Origin: Desulfotomaculum sp.
GTDB lineage: Bacteria; Bacillota; Desulfotomaculia; Desulfotomaculales; Nap2-2B
Length of the DNA: 64,000 nucleotides
Direction: 5' to 3'
Assembly: GCA_003513005.1 (NCBI GenBank)
Contig: DOTD01000032.1
Coordinates: 5,809 to 69,808, forward strand
The notes beneath the pieces are model-generated. The model made no database searches. It saw nothing but the letters and a program-made list of their open reading frames with translations, and was not told where the DNA came from. A program made the position numbers and the translations under genes. Below, in pieces: positions 8,403 through 16,579 of the stretch (positions within the stretch are counted from its first letter, which is position 1; each line of letters starts with the position of its first letter).

Positions 8403-10232
8403 ATGTGCGGTATTATCGGTTATATGGGAAATAAGCAGGCTATGCCTGTTTTGTTAAACGGACTGGCCAGGCTGGAATACAGGGGCTACGATTCCGCAGG
8501 TATTGCCCTGCTGGAAGACGGGGAGATTAAGGTTTTTAAACAAGCGGGCAGACTGGCCGGACTTCAGGAGCGGTTAAGCGGCAACGGTTTTTCAAGCACG
8601 ACGGGAATCGGGCATACGCGGTGGGCCACCCACGGCCGGCCTACCGATCACAACGCCCACCCGCACAGCGACTGCGGCGGCCTTTTTGTGGTTGTCCATA
8701 ACGGAATCATTGAAAATTATCTTGAATTAAAGAAGTGGCTGATCAGCGAAGGGCATGTCTTTAAATCGGAAACGGATACCGAAGTCCTGCCTCATATGAT
8801 GGAACATTTTTACAAGGGTGATCTCATACCTGCCATTAGCATGATGACCGAAAAGATCAGGGGTTCCTATGCAATGGTAGTTCTCTCAACCCATGAACCG
8901 GAAAACCTTGTCGCTGTCCGGAAGGATAGTCCCCTGGTAATCGGCGTTGGCGACAAGGAAAACTTTTTTGCGTCCGACGTGCCGGCTTTCCTGCATTACA
9001 CACGCAATGTCCATTATCTTGACGACGGGGAAATTTCCTTGCTCACATCCAACAGGGTTGAAGTCTTCAACGAAATGGGGCAGGGTGTTTCCAAAACAGT
9101 TCATACGATCAACTGGGAGGCCGAACAGGCCGAAAAGGGCGGCTACGACCACTTCATGCTCAAGGAAATTCACGAGCAGCCTACATCTTTGAAAAATACC
9201 CTGAGCGGACGCATCTCCGAAGACGGCGCCAGGGTGAACCTGCAGGAACTTTCCCTGGATGCGGATGTAATAAAAAAGGTTAAAAAAATATTCATCACCG
9301 CCTGCGGCACGGCATACCACGCAGGACTGGTCGGAAAATACGCCATCGAGAGCCTGGCCCGCATTCCCGTAGAAATTGACATCGCCTCGGAGTTTCGCTA
9401 CCGCAACCTGGTGATTGAACCCGACAGCCTGGTTGTTATCATCAGTCAGTCAGGCGAGACGGCGGATTCGCTGGCAGCCCTGCGCGACAGCAAGAAGAGG
9501 GGTATGCCGGTGATCGCGATCACAAACGTTGTGGGCAGTTCAATAGCCCGCGAGGCTGACCATGTCCTGTATACCTGGGCGGGTCCGGAAATTGCGGTAG
9601 CGTCGACAAAAGCTTATACCGCCCAGATGATGAGCCTGTACCTGCTGGCCTTGTACATGGCCAATGTCCGGGAGACCATCCCGGAAGAGGAAAGCCGTCA
9701 GCTTATCGGGGAACTCCTTTCTCTGAGCGGAAAGGTCCAGCAGATTCTGGACAGGAGCGCGGCGATCAAGAAAATCGGCCTCGGGTACCAGCAAAGCAAG
9801 AGCATCTTTTTCATCGGCCGGGGACTGGATTACGGTGTGGCCTGCGAAGGTTCCCTGAAGCTGAAGGAAATCTCCTATATTCACGCCGAGGCCTATGCCG
9901 CAGGCGAGCTCAAACACGGGACCCTTGCCCTGATTGAGAAAGACGTCCCGGTAGTGACCGTGGCAACACAGCCGTTTCTATTTGAGAAGACCTTTAGCAA
10001 CATTAAAGAAGTAAAGGCTCGCGAGGCCGACGTCTTCGCTTTAGCCATGGAAGGACTGGACGAGGTGGAGAAAGAAGCCAGCCAGGTGTTCTACATTCCG
10101 GAGACACATCCCCTGCTGACGCCTATTCTGTCTGTCATCCCCCTCCAGCTGCTGGCCTATTACGTATCGCTGGCTAGAGGCTGCGACGTTGATAAACCCA
10201 GAAACCTTGCCAAGAGCGTGACTGTGGAGTAA
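8403..10232 (+). CDS. glmS: Glutamine-fructose-6-phosphate aminotransferase
   Basis: Makes glucosamine-6-phosphate from fructose-6-phosphate and glutamine, the committed step to UDP-GlcNAc. The 609-residue protein starts MCGIIGYMG, where Cys2 (after Met removal) is the glutaminase nucleophile; EYRGYDSAG and the channel region follow, then two SIS isomerase domains (SQSGETADS near residue 345) and the C-terminal DKPRNLAKSVTVE. The start is ATG 8403 with AAAGGAGG at 8385-8392. The frame is open further upstream to 8250, but that stretch is the ribozyme. Regulated by the ribozyme in its leader. Confidence 0.97.
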   Translation: MCGIIGYMGNKQAMPVLLNGLARLEYRGYDSAGIALLEDGEIKVFKQAGRLAGLQERLSGNGFSSTTGIGHTRWATHGRPTDHNAHPHSDCGGLFVVVHNGIIENYLELKKWLISEGHVFKSETDTEVLPHMMEHFYKGDLIPAISMMTEKIRGSYAMVVLSTHEPENLVAVRKDSPLVIGVGDKENFFASDVPAFLHYTRNVHYLDDGEISLLTSNRVEVFNEMGQGVSKTVHTINWEAEQAEKGGYDHFMLKEIHEQPTSLKNTLSGRISEDGARVNLQELSLDADVIKKVKKIFITACGTAYHAGLVGKYAIESLARIPVEIDIASEFRYRNLVIEPDSLVVIISQSGETADSLAALRDSKKRGMPVIAITNVVGSSIAREADHVLYTWAGPEIAVASTKAYTAQMMSLYLLALYMANVRETIPEEESRQLIGELLSLSGKVQQILDRSAAIKKIGLGYQQSKSIFFIGRGLDYGVACEGSLKLKEISYIHAEAYAAGELKHGTLALIEKDVPVVTVATQPFLFEKTFSNIKEVKAREADVFALAMEGLDEVEKEASQVFYIPETHPLLTPILSVIPLQLLAYYVSLARGCDVDKPRNLAKSVTVE

Positions 10233-10287
10233 GAGGCATAAGGCAAATAATAACCATATAATAACATAGCTGGGATATAATAGTTGT

Positions 10288-10322
10288 TTCGAGTTGTGGA
10301 ATTCTACACAGCTCGAATTTTT
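10288..10322 (+). terminator. Terminator of glmS
   Basis: TTCGAGTTGTG (10288-10298) pairs with CACAGCTCGAA (10307-10317, one G-U pair) and is followed by a T run. Confidence 0.75.
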
Positions 10323-10323
10323 A

Positions 10324-10353
10324 TTGACATGGGAATGGTAAAAATAAGATAAT
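10324..10353 (+). promoter_or_regulatory. Promoter of the restriction-modification operon
   Basis: TTGACA (10324-10329), an 18-base spacer and GATAAT (10348-10353), directly after the glmS terminator and before the Vsr-methyltransferase gene. It lies outside the flanking 13-bp inverted repeat. Confidence 0.6.
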
Positions 10354-10368
10354 TTATTAAAGGATCAA

Positions 10369-10381
10369 CAGCTTCTTGACT
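10369..10381 (+). repeat. Left 13-bp inverted repeat of the R-M island
   Basis: CAGCTTCTTGACT here is the exact reverse complement of AGTCAAGAAGCTG at 13008-13020 on the other side of the two R-M genes. The pair may mark the ends of a transferred unit. Confidence 0.7.
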
Positions 10382-10396
10382 GGAAAGGCATCAATC

Positions 10397-12013
10397 GTGG
10401 CAAATCCCGATGGAATAAAAGCCAACAGAGATATATCCGCAATAATGCGAAAAGTACGGTCGAGTGATACAAAACTCGAAGTAATGTTTCGTAAGTCTCT
10501 TTGGAACAGAGGGTTTAGGTATAGAGTGTGTCCGGTAAACCTGCCCGGAAAACCTGATGTTGTTTTATCTTCAAAACGTCTGGCAATTTTTATAGATGGA
10601 GATTTTTGGCACGGTGGACAATGGCAAAAACGAAAATTATCAGCCTTGGAAGAACAATTTCAGGGGACAAGCTCGAAGGAATACTGGTTAAGGAAAATCC
10701 GCGGCAATATGAAAAGGGACTGCGCCGCAACGACTTCTCTGTTGTCAAAGGGCTGGACTGTTCTTCGATTCTGGGAAAGCGAGGTTCAAAAGAATTTGGA
10801 GAAATGTATTGAACTGACTTTGGAAGTTGTAAAAAAAGAGGTTGAGCCGACTAAACTTTCGCTTGTTCCGCAAAAGACTTTTGCCGAATTTTTTGCGGGA
10901 ATAGGTCTTATGAGAATGGGTTTAGAACGTCAAGGCTGGAATGTTTCTTACGCCAATGACATTGATCCTCAAAAACATGAAATATACAGATCGCAATTCA
11001 ACGAATGTCAATCTTTTACATTGGGTGATATACATCAAATTCCTGAAGAATCTGTTCCTACAGTTACATTGGCGACGGCTTCTTTTCCATGTAATGATCT
11101 ATCTGTCGCTGGAGCGCGAAACGGATTATCTGGTAAGCAATCTTCGGCTTTTTGGGGTTTTATCCGCGTCATTGAGGAGATGGGCGCGCGCAGACCTCCT
11201 ATAGTTTTGCTTGAAAATGTCGTTGGTTTTTTAAATTCCCGCAAAGGTGAAGACTTCAAAGAAGCTTTGCTTGCGTTAAACCGACTCAATTACGAAGTCG
11301 ACGCATTTATTCTGGACGCCGCCCGTTTTGTGCCCCAAAGCAGACAACGTCTTTTTGTGATCGGAACATTAAAAGAATCCAGCATATGGGAAGTTCGGGA
11401 AACTCTTCGGTTTTACGAAAGTGATGTCAGGCCGAAAGCATTAGCGGATTTTATTTTTATGCATCCTGAAATAAAGTGGAACATACGTAATTTGCCGCCA
11501 CAACCTGTAAATGAATCAACCATAGAATCTATTCTTGAGGAAATACCCGAAACTTCATCGGAGTGGTGGAGCAAAAAGAGGAACGAATATCTTTTAAATC
11601 AAATGAACCTTCGGCACAGGAAAAAAGCGGAGGAAATGATAGCGGGAGAAGAGTATTCTTATGGAACAGTTTTTCGCCGTGTCCGGCATGGCAAATCAAT
11701 GGCGGAGCTAAGAACGGATGGTCTGGCCGGGTGTTTGCGAACCCCGCGCGGCGGCAGCGCAAGACAGATTTTATTCGTTGCCGGAAAGGGCAAATACTTT
11801 GCAAGATTGCTTACTCCCCGTGAATGTGCCAGGCTTATGGGCGCGGATGATTATAGAATAACGGTTCCCGTTAACCAGGCCCTCTTCGGATTTGGAGACG
11901 CTGTATGTGTGCCGGTTATAGAATGGATTGCAAAATATTACTTAAACCCTTTAGTAAGCGAGTTGATTAGGGGGCGTCCACTTTATCCAATTCGAAAAGA
12001 GGTTAGCAAGTGA
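10397..12013 (+). CDS. Fused Vsr-type endonuclease and cytosine-C5 DNA methyltransferase
   Basis: Two activities in one chain. Residues about 1-140 resemble very-short-patch (Vsr) T:G mismatch endonucleases (RDISAIMRKVRSSDTK opening, then IDGDFWHGG). Residues from about 155 are a 5-methylcytosine methyltransferase: motif I FAEFFAGIGLMRMGLE (near 164), the catalytic Pro-Cys in SFPCNDLS (near 230), ENV (near 272), QSRQRLFVIG (near 314) and the C-terminal FGFGDAVCVPVIEWI. Usually Vsr is a separate gene. I prefer GTG 10397 (GGAAAGG 8 bases upstream) over TTG 10376, which overlaps the inverted repeat. Base composition is clearly lower in GC than the flanks, suggesting acquisition. The stop overlaps the next gene. 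Confidence 0.9.
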   Translation: MANPDGIKANRDISAIMRKVRSSDTKLEVMFRKSLWNRGFRYRVCPVNLPGKPDVVLSSKRLAIFIDGDFWHGGQWQKRKLSALEEQFQGTSSKEYWLRKIRGNMKRDCAATTSLLSKGWTVLRFWESEVQKNLEKCIELTLEVVKKEVEPTKLSLVPQKTFAEFFAGIGLMRMGLERQGWNVSYANDIDPQKHEIYRSQFNECQSFTLGDIHQIPEESVPTVTLATASFPCNDLSVAGARNGLSGKQSSAFWGFIRVIEEMGARRPPIVLLENVVGFLNSRKGEDFKEALLALNRLNYEVDAFILDAARFVPQSRQRLFVIGTLKESSIWEVRETLRFYESDVRPKALADFIFMHPEIKWNIRNLPPQPVNESTIESILEEIPETSSEWWSKKRNEYLLNQMNLRHRKKAEEMIAGEEYSYGTVFRRVRHGKSMAELRTDGLAGCLRTPRGGSARQILFVAGKGKYFARLLTPRECARLMGADDYRITVPVNQALFGFGDAVCVPVIEWIAKYYLNPLVSELIRGRPLYPIRKEVSK

Positions 12014-12972
12014 AATCAAATGAAAAGTTCATTATAGCATTTCAAAAATGGTACAGTGAATTGCCAATACATAGACCGAGTGGTGGACCGGCCAGGGGAA
12101 CAATTAGCGCCGCTCTTATAGTTCTTGAAAGATTAAAGAGTGATTTTAACCTTAACTTGGATTCGCACAGAGCGGCGGGACAGTCGCAAATAAAAGGAGT
12201 TAGCGGAACGGCGGTTGCGCGCATATTGGCTAATCACGGAGAAATGAGGCCCTTTATAAAAGAAGGGGGGCGTACCAACCGCGGAGGACCGGGAGATATT
12301 GGTAAAATGTTGAGTTTTATTGCTACGATGCGCCTGGAAACCAAAACGACGGAAGAAAGAAATAAAATTCTTGATATACTTCAGTCGTTTTTAGTTGATA
12401 AAGTACGTGAATATCAGAACAGGCAGCGCTTAAAAGTTATTTATGAGCCATCCAGTAGCACATGGCAATCTATTCATAATCTTCTTGCCTTAGCTCAAGA
12501 ACAAGGCAAAGAAGGTCCTGTGGCCCAATATCTTGTAGGAGCGAAGCTCGGATTAAGATTTCCAAATTTACAAATTGGAAACAACTCCTACAGCACTGCG
12601 GACGATCAGCTTGGCCGCCGGGGGGATTACGAAATCGGAGATACGGTTTTCCACATAACCGTTGCCCCAATGCCGGCAATTTATGTAAAATGCAAAAGTA
12701 ATATTGAAGCAGGTTTAAGAGTTTATCTGCTTGTTCCTGATCGTTGTTTAATAGGCGCTAAACAAAACACTGAGGCTGTTGTTGCAGGAAAAATTGTTGT
12801 CGAGTCGATTGAATCATTTGTTGGACAAAATATCGAGGAAATATCCATTTTTAAAAAGGATAGGATGAAGGAAGGATTTCTGCGTTTATTGGAAACTTAC
12901 AATCAGAGAGTAAATGAAGTTGAGACTGATAAATCAATGCTGATTGAGATACCTCAAAATTTACTAAAATAA
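12010..12972 (+). CDS. Probable restriction partner of the methyltransferase (DUF4928-like)
   Basis: A 320-residue protein translated from GTG 12010 that overlaps the methyltransferase stop (GTGA), so the two are coupled. I recall this type, which opens with WYSELPIHRPSGGPARGT, as a DUF4928-like family found beside cytosine methyltransferases; recall only, not searched. A stretch near residues 200-225 (GRRGDYEIGDTVFHITVAP, then a lysine-rich KCKSN) has the spacing of acidic and lysine residues seen in PD-(D/E)XK nucleases, but I cannot prove the fold. Restriction endonuclease is the likely role from context; a specificity or accessory subunit is the alternative. Confidence 0.65.
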   Translation: MKSNEKFIIAFQKWYSELPIHRPSGGPARGTISAALIVLERLKSDFNLNLDSHRAAGQSQIKGVSGTAVARILANHGEMRPFIKEGGRTNRGGPGDIGKMLSFIATMRLETKTTEERNKILDILQSFLVDKVREYQNRQRLKVIYEPSSSTWQSIHNLLALAQEQGKEGPVAQYLVGAKLGLRFPNLQIGNNSYSTADDQLGRRGDYEIGDTVFHITVAPMPAIYVKCKSNIEAGLRVYLLVPDRCLIGAKQNTEAVVAGKIVVESIESFVGQNIEEISIFKKDRMKEGFLRLLETYNQRVNEVETDKSMLIEIPQNLLK

Positions 12973-13007
12973 TAATCTGTTTTTTCAGCCAGAAAGAGAC
13001 TCGAATA

Positions 13008-13020
13008 AGTCAAGAAGCTG
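13008..13020 (-). repeat. Right 13-bp inverted repeat of the R-M island
   Basis: AGTCAAGAAGCTG, exact reverse complement of 10369-10381. It lies 36 bases after the stop of the second R-M gene. Confidence 0.7.
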
Positions 13021-13038
13021 ATGCGGGCAAAAGCTAAT

Positions 13039-13062
13039 GCGGGGACGGGGTTGTTGGCACAC
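13039..13062 (+). repeat. REP-like dispersed repeat, copy 1
   Basis: GCGGGGACGGGGTTGTTGGC followed by ACAC. Near-identical copies lie at 15697-15722 and 16540-16564, and an inverted one at 45951-45966. The GGGGACGG core is shared with the repeats around the transposase at 25.5 kb. Confidence 0.75.
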
Positions 13063-13128
13063 TATAAACAAATGTCACATGGCTAAATGTTTGATAAACG
13101 ATCCATAGCACGGGAATTCGGAAATTGC

Positions 13129-13196
13129 AGGGACAGGTACTCTTGATTTGCTTTTTACTAAATCAAGGAACCCGTCCCTTTACCTCATTTGTCCCC
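13129..13196 (+). repeat. REP-like hairpin repeat
   Basis: AGGGACAGGT...CTTGATTT pairs with AAATCAAG...ACCCGTCCCT (13129-13179), giving a long imperfect hairpin with the same GGGACGG-type ends as the other repeats; TGTCCCC follows at 13190. It may also terminate transcription between the convergent R-M genes and radical SAM genes. Confidence 0.65.
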
Positions 13197-13197
13197 A

Positions 13198-13263
13198 TTA
13201 TTTATTTTTCTTGCGTGAAAAGAAATCTTTTAGTGATTGCCACATCTTTTTAACGGTATCCAT
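13198..13263 (-). CDS. Tiny 21-residue cationic amphipathic peptide
   Basis: ATG at 13263 has a strong ribosome-binding site (GAGGTG, 6 bases upstream) and a 21-codon frame ending at TAA 13198. The peptide begins MDTVKKMWQSLKDFFS and ends in a lysine/arginine-rich tail; on a helical wheel M, W, L, F and F would fall on one face, so it looks membrane-surface binding. It lies 70 bases downstream of the radical SAM gene on the same strand. It could be a substrate of that enzyme, a small membrane peptide, or chance; no family is recognised. Confidence 0.5.
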   Translation of the reverse strand: MDTVKKMWQSLKDFFSRKKNK

Positions 13264-13333
13264 TAGTTTCACCTCAAATACAAGTTGTAACCTTTAAAGT
13301 AATAGTAAGGCGGTCAGATCAAGCGCTTTGCTG

Positions 13334-14716
13334 TCAACCACTTTTTGCCAGGTATTTATTCTGACGCTCTTTCCAGATGCCGTCAGCAACGACACCCCAG
13401 CGTTCCGCCTTTTGGTCCAGAGATACGGCCGTGGGGCCGTCCAGGATCGTTTCTGCTCCCGGGTGGGTAGGGCGGGCTCCCGATTCGGTCACAATTACCC
13501 GCAGCGCATCCGGATTGTCGATGATCGGACAGGGCCGCAGATGGTTTTCGCAGAGGGGCTGATGCTTCTGGAATGAGGCGAATAAGGGTGAATGCAGGAC
13601 TTCCAGCAGGTTCTTGTCTCTAATGTTGTCTACGGCGAAGTGGACGAAGCCGCAAGGCTCTACGTCTCCGGCGGCGTTGATGTGAAAATACCGCCGACCA
13701 CCGGCGATACAGCCGCCGGTCATTTCTCCGTCGTTCCAGAAATCGCCCAGCATGATCGGCTTATTGGCGCGTATGTAAGGGATACGCTCAGCCAGGTAAG
13801 CCCGTTGTTCCGGCGTCACCATCATGTCCGGGTTGGGATCACGCCCTATAGGGATATAATGAAATAGCCATCCGTAAGAGACTCCTTTATCGACCAGGAA
13901 GTCGATGAAGTCATCACTGGTCACTTCCATTACGTTATCCCGTGTGACGGTAATTGACACCCCGAATATGGCCCCTCTTTCCTTTAACAGGTCCATGGCC
14001 TTTATTGCTTTACCAAATACGCCGGGGCCACGGCGGCCGTCTGTGCGTTCCTGCCAGCCCTCCAGGCTGATAGCCGGTGATAGATTCCCCGCCTCTATGA
14101 TTTTGTCGGCCGTCTCCTTATCAATTAACGTACCGTTGGTATAAGCCATAAACGACATGTCGTTGTGCTTGTTAACCAGTTCGAACAGGCGAGGGTAAAC
14201 GAACGGCTCCCCGCCAGACATAGCTGTCCAGTATATACCCAGTTCCTTAGCCTCGGAAAAGAGCCGGTCCATCCTTTCAAAACTAAGCGAATCCTTTTTC
14301 GAGTATTTGCCGGCCCAGCAGCCATCGCAGGCAAGGTTGCAGGCGCTGGTCGGGTCGATCAGGAAGAGGTTTGGTATATGTACTCCATGTTTTTGCGACA
14401 TCTGCTCCTGTTTTGGAATGCCGAAAATCATGGCGTTGATGAACCAGTTATAAAGCAGGCGTTGTTTGATGTTGGGATGTGTCGTGGTGAACAACCGGTT
14501 GGTAAAAAACCGGACGGATGGATTCTGTTGGTAGGCTAGGGCTATCTGCTCTGCTTGTTCCTTGTGTTTCTTCTTGATGGGGAGCAGCTTTGTCAGCCCG
14601 ATAATTTTCGGTAAGTTTACTTCCGGGTCTCTTTCAAGGTAGCCAATGGCCTGGCGAAGGACCTGTTCCTTTACAAAGTTTTTAGCGAAATCAAGATTGG
14701 CTTTTTCCCTATACAT
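13334..14716 (-). CDS. Radical SAM protein with SPASM-like C-terminal region
   Basis: 460 residues. The 4Fe-4S site that cleaves S-adenosylmethionine is CNLACDGCW (Cys126, 130, 133), followed by the MSGGEPFVYP motif. More cysteines lie in the C-terminal third (GGCIAGG, VEPCGF, PLCENHLRPCPI), the pattern of auxiliary-cluster (SPASM/twitch) enzymes that modify peptides or small cofactors. GGGAGG precedes the ATG. It is transcribed after the HTH regulator at 14887-15579 and before a 21-codon peptide gene, so a peptide-modifying role is possible but unproven. A related lipid or cofactor role cannot be excluded. Confidence 0.85.
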   Translation of the reverse strand: MYREKANLDFAKNFVKEQVLRQAIGYLERDPEVNLPKIIGLTKLLPIKKKHKEQAEQIALAYQQNPSVRFFTNRLFTTTHPNIKQRLLYNWFINAMIFGIPKQEQMSQKHGVHIPNLFLIDPTSACNLACDGCWAGKYSKKDSLSFERMDRLFSEAKELGIYWTAMSGGEPFVYPRLFELVNKHNDMSFMAYTNGTLIDKETADKIIEAGNLSPAISLEGWQERTDGRRGPGVFGKAIKAMDLLKERGAIFGVSITVTRDNVMEVTSDDFIDFLVDKGVSYGWLFHYIPIGRDPNPDMMVTPEQRAYLAERIPYIRANKPIMLGDFWNDGEMTGGCIAGGRRYFHINAAGDVEPCGFVHFAVDNIRDKNLLEVLHSPLFASFQKHQPLCENHLRPCPIIDNPDALRVIVTESGARPTHPGAETILDGPTAVSLDQKAERWGVVADGIWKERQNKYLAKSG

Positions 14717-14744
14717 ACCTATTAAACCTCCCGATTAGTATATT

Positions 14745-14780
14745 TTACCTTCCATGGTTATGATTGCTAGAGGGATGCAA
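14745..14780 (-). other. Possible 11-codon leader ORF with near-perfect Shine-Dalgarno
   Basis: AGGAGGTGATC (14780-14791 on the minus strand) is an almost exact complement of the 16S anti-SD. It is followed directly by TTG and eleven codons (MHPSSNHNHGR) to TAA, about 30 bases before the radical SAM ATG. It may be a translated leader or a spare ribosome-binding site; the coding potential itself is weak. Confidence 0.3.
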
Positions 14781-14886
14781 GATCACCTCCTAAGGTGAAT
14801 TTGATAAGTGTACGACAAGATATCTTTGAAAGATTACCCATATAACACAAATAACCCAAAAGGCCAAAATAATGCCCAAAAAAATT

Positions 14887-15579
14887 TTATGTTGTCCTTT
14901 CTAAAGCATCACTTAAAAATTTTACCAGTAACTTATTCTCTTTGGCGCTGAATTCCGAAATGTATTTTTGGAACTGGCCGACTTCGTCAGCCAGCCTGTC
15001 ATTTATGACGTCATGCATATTTTTGACCGTTGCTCCCAGTGCCGTGCCGGCGAACAAACTTAGAATCAAATCAGGTTTCGGAGCTAATTGGAAAAGATTT
15101 CTCATTATCTTTATGGACTTGGCGCCCAGATTTTGAATGTGGATAGTTAACACGGCTATTGTATAGGCGCTGATTATTATCGGCGCCTCAATGGCCGGCA
15201 TCTCTTTCAGAAGGTCATCAATAATTTTTTTTGAGCCGCGCTCTTTAATATCTTCAAATATGCCAAGAAGTTTTTCTCTTGCAGCTTGCCATTCTTCCAT
15301 ATAATCAATTCCTTCCTTTTCCTTTAGGAATACTTCTCTTGCTTTTGATGTTGGAAGAAAAGCGATAGTTGAACGTCCCGGGTTTTTTTCTTCATGACTC
15401 ACGTTGTACTCACTGCGCAAATAATCTTCTTTCTCTAATTCCTTTAAGATATCGTACGCTGTCCATTTGCTGACTCCCAACGCTTCGGACACAGTGATAT
15501 AGTGTACGGGCGAACCGGTAGCTTCGTGTATTTTTATAATTTTGGATAAAAATTCTTTTCTTCTCTGAGTTAAAGTCAA
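14887..15579 (-). CDS. HTH transcriptional regulator, probable local regulator
   Basis: 230 residues. The N-terminal 60 residues form a winged-helix type DNA-binding domain (VSEALGVSKWTAYDILKELEKEDYLRSEY); the rest is helical and unknown, and could sense a ligand or membrane state (hydrophobic stretch around residues 130-150). TTG start with GGGAGTGAG shortly upstream. It lies just before the radical SAM gene on the same strand, with a 170-base AT-rich gap that may hold the operator, so I infer that it controls that gene. Confidence 0.7.
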   Translation of the reverse strand: MTLTQRRKEFLSKIIKIHEATGSPVHYITVSEALGVSKWTAYDILKELEKEDYLRSEYNVSHEEKNPGRSTIAFLPTSKAREVFLKEKEGIDYMEEWQAAREKLLGIFEDIKERGSKKIIDDLLKEMPAIEAPIIISAYTIAVLTIHIQNLGAKSIKIMRNLFQLAPKPDLILSLFAGTALGATVKNMHDVINDRLADEVGQFQKYISEFSAKENKLLVKFLSDALERTT

Positions 15580-15696
15580 TTATCTCACTCCCGTTAATAA
15601 TCCCCCAAAAGACCAAAAAAACCATATGTATAGTAACTCGTTTTTAAAAGCCTGTCAAGAGAAATTTACCGAGACGGGATGCTGGGTTTAACTGAC

Positions 15697-15722
15697 GCGG
15701 GGACGGAGTTGTTGGCACACAC
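15697..15722 (+). repeat. REP-like dispersed repeat, copy 2
   Basis: GCGGGGACGGAGTTGTTGGC then ACACAC; one mismatch from copy 1 at 13039. The surrounding 15580-15864 gap holds no other gene that I can see. Confidence 0.75.
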
Positions 15723-15864
15723 AACCCATTGGGAGCCGTCATGATTTTATATTAATCCCAAGACTGTTAAAAACAGCCTGTTCCAAGGCATGATGAGATA
15801 GATGAAAGACTTGCAAAGCACATAATAAAGGAATAAGAATTAGAATAACAATCCAGCCAAACAT

Positions 15865-16335
15865 TTACTTATATTCTATTCCATTGAATTCGCACCATTC
15901 ACGGGCGATTTCGCACAATGCTTCATATTTGTAAGCATACCAGTCTTTTTCGAGTCCATACCGAATAGTAAGATCTTTGAAACGGCGAAATGCTCCTCTG
16001 CCTTTTATCGCAGAGCACAATTAATTTTTAAGTTTTTCATTTTCCTGCGAATAACAAAAGTCCTCCATAATCCTGTAATCGTTCACTTCATCCTCATCAG
16101 GCAGTTCTATATAATCATCCCAATTATCCAGCACTGTTAATGCTTCGCGAATAGCGTCTTGCTCCCAGCCCAGATATTTACTAAAATCATCATCTTCTTC
16201 TGAATCCTCGGCTATAGCCATGTATTCCGTGAGAATTTCAGCAATTTCACCTGTCTTTTTGTTCAGGTAACATACACACCCTTGTGTTAAACAATCTAGT
16301 TGATCGGCGATTTCTTTCAAGCTGACCGGTTTCAT
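15865..16335 (-). pseudogene. UPF0158-like protein interrupted by an in-frame TAA
   Basis: The frame from ATG 16335 gives an acidic N-terminal part (VSLKEIADQLDCLTQG... ending NEKLKN) that stops at TAA 16021-16023. The same frame then continues without a shift as LCSAIKGRGAFRRFKDLTIR, ...WYAYKYEALCEIAREWCEFN, ending at 15865. The tail (GRGAFRRFKD, EIAREWCE) is the hallmark end of UPF0158 proteins, and the combined 156 residues match the family length. One base change from AAA, CAA or GAA would explain the stop. Either a recent pseudogene, a sequencing error, or two separate pieces. Confidence 0.7.
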
Positions 16336-16358
16336 ATCTTTATCATCCTTTTCATTGC

Positions 16359-16496
16359 TTACTCTTCATTTTCCGAAATATTCCGCTTATGCTTAACTTT
16401 TCGGGTGTAGTCTTTAATCGATTTATGGGGACGAGTACCTGTATTGAACAGGGCTCGTGTTCTCCCTTTACGGATAATGGTTAATTTCTTTTTCAT
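16359..16496 (-). CDS. Small basic protein of unknown function, 45 residues
   Basis: ATG 16496 has AGGAG 8 bases ahead. The peptide is strongly basic (MKKKLTIIRKGRTRALF..., TRPHKSIKDYTRKVKHKR) with a short acidic end (SENEE). It ends 23 bases before the UPF0158-like gene on the same strand, so they were probably one operon. Basic charge suggests RNA or ribosome contact, but I recognise no family. Confidence 0.6.
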   Translation of the reverse strand: MKKKLTIIRKGRTRALFNTGTRPHKSIKDYTRKVKHKRNISENEE

Positions 16497-16539
16497 CGTG
16501 TTCTCCTGCTGAAGAAAGTCCGCGTACCGCGGTGCGTGC

Positions 16540-16564
16540 CACGGGGACGGGGTTGTTGACATAC
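16540..16564 (+). repeat. REP-like dispersed repeat, copy 3
   Basis: CACGGGGACGGGGTTGTTGA then CATAC; shares 18 consecutive bases with copy 1. Confidence 0.7.
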
Positions 16565-16579
16565 TCAGCCGGTATTTGC

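Noticed and set aside
16021..16023. Recoding of the TAA in the UPF0158-like gene
   Set aside because: TAA recoding is not expected in bacteria; nonsense mutation or error is simpler.
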